Shown: piece after piece, positions 14,029-18,438 of the stretch
Numbering within the stretch: position 1 is the first letter of the stretch
Layout of the letters: each line of letters starts with the position of its first letter
Source of the DNA: Ferrovibrio sp964429465
GTDB taxonomy: Bacteria; Pseudomonadota; Alphaproteobacteria; Ferrovibrionales; Ferrovibrionaceae
Assembly: GCA_964429465.1 (NCBI GenBank)
Contig: CAYSCA010000047.1
Location: 1 to 18,438, forward strand
Reading direction: 5' to 3'
DNA: 18,438 nt
The notes under the pieces: model-generated
What the model saw: the letters and a program-made list of their open reading frames with translations, nothing else
Databases searched by the model: none
What the model was told of the DNA's origin: nothing
Translations under genes and position numbers: made by a program

Positions 14029-16179
14029 TCAGTCCGGCACGAGAAACAGCGCCGCCAGGGGAGGAATGACGAGGGTCAGCTCCGGTCCGGCTGCACCGCG
14101 CTCGACGGAGCTGACAACGCCATTGTTGCCGATATTGCTGCCGCCGTAATACTCGGAATCGGTGTTGAGGACTTCCCGCCACGCGCCCGGCAGCGGCGCC
14201 GGCACCCGATACTCCCGCCTCACCTCGGGCGTGAAATTGACCGCGATCAGGCAGCAATCCCGCGGGTCGCGACCGCGGCGTACCCAGGCAAAGACGCTCT
14301 GGGCGCTGTCATCTGCCACCAACCACTGGAACCCGTCCGGCTCGCTGTCGCGTTCATGCAGCGCCTTCACGTTGCGATACAGGTGATTGAGATCCCGGAT
14401 CAGCGACTGGATGCCGTGATGGAGCGGCTGCTCCAGGGCATGCCAGTCCAGGCTGCGGTCATGGCTCCATTCGCGCTCCTGGGCGATCTCTCCCCCCATG
14501 AACAGCAGCTTCTTGCCGGGATGGCCGTACATGAAGGCGAAATAGGCGCGCAGATTGGCAAAGCGCTGCCACTGATCGCCCGGCATACGCGCGAGCAGAG
14601 ACCCCTTCCCATGCACGACTTCATCATGGGACAGCGGCAGCACGAAATTTTCCGAGAATGCGTAATGCAGCCCGAACAGGATCTCGCCGTGATGATGGCT
14701 GCGATAGAGCGGGTCGCGGCTGATGTAGTTCAGGCTGTCATGCATCCAGCCCATGTTCCATTTGTAGCCGAAGCCCAGCCCCCCCCATTCGACCGGCCGC
14801 GACACCATAGGCCAGGCGGTGGATTCCTCCGCCATCGTGGTCGCCTCGGGGAATTGCCCGAAGACAAGAATATTGGTGCGCCGAAGGAATTCTATCGCTT
14901 CGATATTCTCCCGCCCGCCATGCCGGTTCGGCACCCAGCCGCCGGCGGGGCGGCTGTAATCGAGATAGAGCATGGAGGCCACGGCATCGACCCGCAGCCC
15001 GTCGACGCCATAGCGGTCGAGCCAGAACAGCGCATTCGACATCAGGAAGTTGACGACTTCATTCCTGCCGTAATTGTAGATCAGCGTATTCCAGTCGAGA
15101 TGGCGGCCCTGACGCGGATCGGCATGCTCGTACAAGCCGGTGCCGTCGAATTGCCCGAGGCCATGCGGATCGTCGGGGAAATGCCCCGGCACCCAGTCGA
15201 GGATCACGGCAAGGCCGGCCCGGTGACAGGCATCGACGAAAAAGGCGAAATCCTCCGGTGGCCCGAAGCGGCTGGTCGGCGCATAGAGACCGGTCGGCTG
15301 ATAGCCCCAGGAACCGTCGAAAGGATGCTCCATCACCGGCAGGAGCTCGATATGGGTGAACCCCATATCTGTGGCATAGGCCGGCAACTGCTCGGCCAGC
15401 TCGCGATAGGTAAGCCAGCGATTGCCTTCCGCCCGCCGCCACGAGCCGAGATGGACTTCGTAGATCGAGATCGGCCGGTCCAGCCGGTTGACGCCCTTTG
15501 GCGCGGCTGCCGGATGCGGAATACCGGCCGGGTCCATGATGACAGACGCCGTATTGGGCCGCATCTCAGCCGCGAAGGCGAACGGATCGGCTTTCGCGGG
15601 AAGCAGCCGGTTATCGGGCCCGAGAATCTCGTACTTGTATTTCTGACCCGGCCGCGCATCGGGGATGAAAATCTCCCAGAAGCCGTTGCCGCGCGACCGC
15701 ATGGCATGCCGGCGGCCATCCCAGAAATTGAACTCCCCGACGACGCTGACGCGCCGTGCATTCGGCGCGAGAACCACAAAGGCCACGCCGTCTATGCCGT
15801 CCACCTTTCTCGGATGCGCCCCGAGCACCTCCCACGCGCGCTGATGCGTCCCCTCGCCCAGCAGATAGAGGTCGTAGTCGGACAGGATCGGCGGAAAGCG
15901 ATAGGCGTCTTCCAGTTCGATGATGGTGTCGGCAAACTGCGCGCGGAGCCGATAGGCACCCTCGCCGGCTTGGCCCTTCCCGGCAAACAGGCCCGCGTCA
16001 TGCAGCGGCTGGAGCTTGAATTCCTTGCCCCTGGACGGCAGGACGCTGACGCTGACGGCGGAAGGCAGATAGGCGCGCACCACCGTCCCGTCTTCCTCGG
16101 CATGAGGGCCAAGATAGGCGAAGGGATCGCTGTGCCGGCCTTCGATAATGGCCCAGGCCTCGGGCGGCAACTTGTTCAT
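14029..16179 (-). CDS. glgB: 1,4-alpha-glucan branching enzyme
   Basis: GH13_9 enzyme of 716 residues that introduces alpha-1,6 branches into glycogen-like glucan. Two N-terminal CBM48 modules are visible (DPFAYLGPHAEEDGTVVRAY; VAFVVLAPNARRVSVVGEFN), then the barrel with HLGSWRR, GHFPDDPHGLGQFDGTGLYE, the nucleophile region GLRVDAVASMLYLDYSR (Asp398), TTMAEEST (catalytic Glu451) and LSHDEVVHGKGSL. The start is ATG 16179, with GAGGAA eight bases upstream and an ATGA overlap with the previous stop; 12 further upstream codons are open but unlikely. After TreS-Mak and, elsewhere, GlgE, this is the last enzyme of the maltose 1-phosphate route to glucan. Confidence 0.96.
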   Translation of the reverse strand: MNKLPPEAWAIIEGRHSDPFAYLGPHAEEDGTVVRAYLPSAVSVSVLPSRGKEFKLQPLHDAGLFAGKGQAGEGAYRLRAQFADTIIELEDAYRFPPILSDYDLYLLGEGTHQRAWEVLGAHPRKVDGIDGVAFVVLAPNARRVSVVGEFNFWDGRRHAMRSRGNGFWEIFIPDARPGQKYKYEILGPDNRLLPAKADPFAFAAEMRPNTASVIMDPAGIPHPAAAPKGVNRLDRPISIYEVHLGSWRRAEGNRWLTYRELAEQLPAYATDMGFTHIELLPVMEHPFDGSWGYQPTGLYAPTSRFGPPEDFAFFVDACHRAGLAVILDWVPGHFPDDPHGLGQFDGTGLYEHADPRQGRHLDWNTLIYNYGRNEVVNFLMSNALFWLDRYGVDGLRVDAVASMLYLDYSRPAGGWVPNRHGGRENIEAIEFLRRTNILVFGQFPEATTMAEESTAWPMVSRPVEWGGLGFGYKWNMGWMHDSLNYISRDPLYRSHHHGEILFGLHYAFSENFVLPLSHDEVVHGKGSLLARMPGDQWQRFANLRAYFAFMYGHPGKKLLFMGGEIAQEREWSHDRSLDWHALEQPLHHGIQSLIRDLNHLYRNVKALHERDSEPDGFQWLVADDSAQSVFAWVRRGRDPRDCCLIAVNFTPEVRREYRVPAPLPGAWREVLNTDSEYYGGSNIGNNGVVSSVERGAAGPELTLVIPPLAALFLVPD

Positions 16180-18438
16180 CGCGGCAATTCCTCGCCAGGA
16201 AACAACAACTCCCACATGCCGATCAGCGGGACATGAAGCCAGCCGGGGCGATTGGCCAGCTCATATCCGACTTCATAGACCACCTTCTCCAGCAGCAGAA
16301 AACGCAGCCAGCCGTCGAACCCTTCGGGGGCCGAGGGATGCAGTTCGGCCGCATCGACCCGCAGGCGATAGGCGTGAAGGAATTCCTGCACGGCGGCGCG
16401 CCGCCATTGATGGGCCGCATCGTAGATGGGGCCGGCGCCATCCGGCATCGTCTGGATCATGCGGTCGACGGCGGCGAGCGCCGCATAGTCGAGCGACCGG
16501 ATCAGGCCGGCGACGTCGCGCAACGGCGATGCCTTGTGCCGGCGCTCTTCCATGCTGCGCTCGGGCTCGCCTTCGAAGTCGATCAGGAACACGTCGTCGC
16601 GCACGATCATGATCTGGCCGAGATGGAAGTCGCCATGGTGGCGGGCCTTCCGCGCCCCGGCCAGATCGGGCTGGAGTGCAGTCACCCGCCGCATGGCCTC
16701 CTTGCGACGCTCCGCCAATGCCGCGGCCAGCGGCCGGGCGCGTTCCGAGGCACTGCCCGACACCTGCTCGAGGCGGCGAAACACGTCTTCCATATTGTGC
16801 AGCAGCCTTCCCTTCTGACTGGCCAGATCCGCCTGGGTGACGGGCTCGGGGGTGAAGGCGGGATCGCCATGCGGTTCCGTCAATGCCAGATGCAGTTCAG
16901 CCAGCCGCGTGCCGATCTGCTGCATGCGCGGCAGGTAGCCGCCATGCTGTGACTGTGATGCCTCTGCCGGAGTCTCCAGCAATCGCTGTTCTTCCAGGAA
17001 GCGGTCCAGGTAGCTGGCCGTCAGCGCCCAGCCATCGCCCTGGTTCAGGACGTACTGCTGCACGATGGCCAGGGCATATTGCCCGTCATCCATGGCCGCC
17101 TCCAGGGTGCCGACCAGAAGCGGCGTATTGCGATAGGAGGTCTTGGCCAGATGGCGGCCGATCTCGATATCCGGATTGAGGCCCGGCTGCAGCCGGCGAT
17201 ACCATTTGACGACATAGGTTTCGTCGACGATCACCGAGGAGTTGCTCTGCTCGACGCCCATCGCCTTGGCGTCCTGCACGGTCGGGGCTTCCGCCGGCAG
17301 GGCGGCAGTGGGCCGGAATTCCAGCCGGCAGCCGGGCTTCTCCATCGTGCTGCCTTTGTGGATATTGGTGAGCAGCCATGCGGCAAGCTCCCTGTCGCCC
17401 ACCGCATTCAGCAGCGCACCCTGGCGCGGGCCGCGCCGCACCACGGCCAAGACCAGCGACGGCGCCAATCCCTGGGTCTGCTTCGACCAGTCCCAGCGAA
17501 CCCCCAGCGGCAGAAGATATCGGCTTTGCCCGCCGCCCGCCGGAACATCCACCATCGCGAGCGCCAGCTCAACACGGGTTCCGTCGGCCGGCACGATGGC
17601 CTTGAGCTGGGGCGCGATGACGCGCTGCTCCTTGCCGGCGAACCAGCGCTGCGCGGTCAGGAAGGACGGCAATGCATCGGACTCGAACGCCTGCCGCACG
17701 GCGGCGTTGCGCAGGGAATCCCATGAGTTCGTCCAGACCAGGGTTGTAAAGGCAGGCAGCAGGGCGCGCGGCGCCCTGACCGGCTCGTCGCCGCTGCAGA
17801 GCTGGAACCAGAAGAAACCATAGGGTGCCAGGGTCACCGGAAACGGCGACCGACCGATCTTCGGAAAGGTGGTCCGCCCCAGCATCTCCAGCGGCACGCG
17901 ACCGGCAAAGGCGGAGAGATCGATCTCGACGGCCTGCGCCGAGCGCGACAGATTGGCGACGCACAGGATCACCTCGTCGCCGCATTGCCGCAGATAAACC
18001 AGAACCGACCGATTCTCCGGACGCAGGAATGTCAGCGTTCCGCGGCCGAAACAATGCGTCGATTTCCGCACCGCGATGATGCGCTTCATCCAGCTCAGCA
18101 GGGAGGCGATATTCTTCGACTGCGCCTCGACATTGACCGCCTGATAGCCGTAGATCGGGTCCATGATCGCGGGCAGATAAAGCTGCGCCGGATCGGTCTG
18201 GGAGAATCCGCCATTGCGGTCCGGCGTCCATTGCATCGGCGTCCACACGCCGTTGCGGTCGCCGAGAAAAATATTGTCGCCCATGCCGATCTCGTCGCCG
18301 TAATAGATGATTGGCGTGCCCGGGAAGGAGAACAGCAGGCTGTTGACCAGCTCGATCTTGCGGCGGTCGTTCTCGAGCAGGGGCGCCAGCCGCCGGCGGA
18401 TGCCGAGATTGATCCGGGCGCGCGGGGAAGCGTTCGTC
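16176..18438 (-). CDS. treS: Trehalose synthase-maltokinase fusion (5' end beyond window)
   Basis: The open frame runs off the right edge; 753 residues are visible. The first part is the end of a GH13_16 trehalose synthase barrel (INLGIRRRLAPLL; FPGTPIIYYGDEIGMGDN; then TPMQWTPDRNGGFS) and its beta domain. From about base 17700 leftward follows a maltokinase (Pep2/Mak) domain with ALPSFLTAQRWFAGK, SNSSVIVDETYVVKWYRR, the kinase loop HHGDFHLGQ (about 16614-16641) and metal-binding LIDFEGEP. TreS interconverts trehalose and maltose; Mak phosphorylates maltose with ATP to maltose 1-phosphate, the GlgE substrate. TreS catalytic residues lie outside. First visible gene of the operon; its promoter is outside the window. 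Confidence 0.95.
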   Translation of the reverse strand, partial: TNASPRARINLGIRRRLAPLLENDRRKIELVNSLLFSFPGTPIIYYGDEIGMGDNIFLGDRNGVWTPMQWTPDRNGGFSQTDPAQLYLPAIMDPIYGYQAVNVEAQSKNIASLLSWMKRIIAVRKSTHCFGRGTLTFLRPENRSVLVYLRQCGDEVILCVANLSRSAQAVEIDLSAFAGRVPLEMLGRTTFPKIGRSPFPVTLAPYGFFWFQLCSGDEPVRAPRALLPAFTTLVWTNSWDSLRNAAVRQAFESDALPSFLTAQRWFAGKEQRVIAPQLKAIVPADGTRVELALAMVDVPAGGGQSRYLLPLGVRWDWSKQTQGLAPSLVLAVVRRGPRQGALLNAVGDRELAAWLLTNIHKGSTMEKPGCRLEFRPTAALPAEAPTVQDAKAMGVEQSNSSVIVDETYVVKWYRRLQPGLNPDIEIGRHLAKTSYRNTPLLVGTLEAAMDDGQYALAIVQQYVLNQGDGWALTASYLDRFLEEQRLLETPAEASQSQHGGYLPRMQQIGTRLAELHLALTEPHGDPAFTPEPVTQADLASQKGRLLHNMEDVFRRLEQVSGSASERARPLAAALAERRKEAMRRVTALQPDLAGARKARHHGDFHLGQIMIVRDDVFLIDFEGEPERSMEERRHKASPLRDVAGLIRSLDYAALAAVDRMIQTMPDGAGPIYDAAHQWRRAAVQEFLHAYRLRVDAAELHPSAPEGFDGWLRFLLLEKVVYEVGYELANRPGWLHVPLIGMWELLFPGEELPR

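Noticed and set aside
12574..16236. A 1220-codon open frame on the + strand
   Set aside because: It lies antisense across glgX and glgB, both of which have intact catalytic motifs and family length. The translation has no recognisable domain and low-complexity composition. Long antisense frames are common in GC-rich DNA.

Overview
The window is a GC-rich chromosomal segment from an alphaproteobacterium. The strongest taxonomic marker is a NepR/EcfG pair (anti-sigma factor plus ECF15-type sigma factor), the core of the general stress response (GSR) found only in that class. Four good matches to the known EcfG promoter (GGAAC, 18-19 bases, TT) and an alphaproteobacterial-type Ku agree with this. 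I cannot name a genus.

Layout. (1) 1-2334, + strand: the 3' part of an A1-type heme-copper oxidase gene, with subunit I fused to a degenerate subunit III-like domain, followed by a small three-helix membrane protein that overlaps it by four bases. (2) 2335-5212: a stress-response block with a PRC-barrel gene (-), an SDR oxidoreductase gene (+), an unannotated 26-28-residue hydrophobic microprotein (+), ecfG (-) and nepR (-). No phyR is present. (3) 5213-7457, + strand: ku, then three c-type cytochrome genes (lipoprotein, membrane-anchored, lipoprotein) packed with overlaps. The only promoter-like signal for this set is the EcfG-type site in front of ku. (4) 7464 to the right edge, - strand: a tight five-gene carbohydrate operon read from right to left: treS-maltokinase fusion (cut by the window edge), glgB, glgX, treZ, treY. 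All four junctions overlap or nearly overlap.

How the genes work together. The right half joins two trehalose/alpha-glucan routes. TreS-Mak turns trehalose into maltose and then maltose 1-phosphate, the substrate of GlgE (not in the window, perhaps just upstream). GlgB branches the glucan. GlgX debranches it, and TreY/TreZ convert linear glucan back to trehalose. The middle block is a stress regulon beside its own sigma factor: EcfG-type sites precede the PRC-barrel, SDR, microprotein and ku genes. The oxidase and the three cytochromes c look like parts of one respiratory cluster that is now separated by the stress block, which would place the cytochromes behind a stress promoter.

Most worth a second look: the microprotein with its own EcfG promoter next to ecfG; the ku-cytochrome c operon under an EcfG promoter; a lysine-to-glutamine change at the K-channel position of the oxidase; and the back-to-back EcfG promoters with a stable UNCG-loop hairpin in the PRC gene leader. 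I saw no CRISPR array, tRNA, rRNA or insertion sequence.
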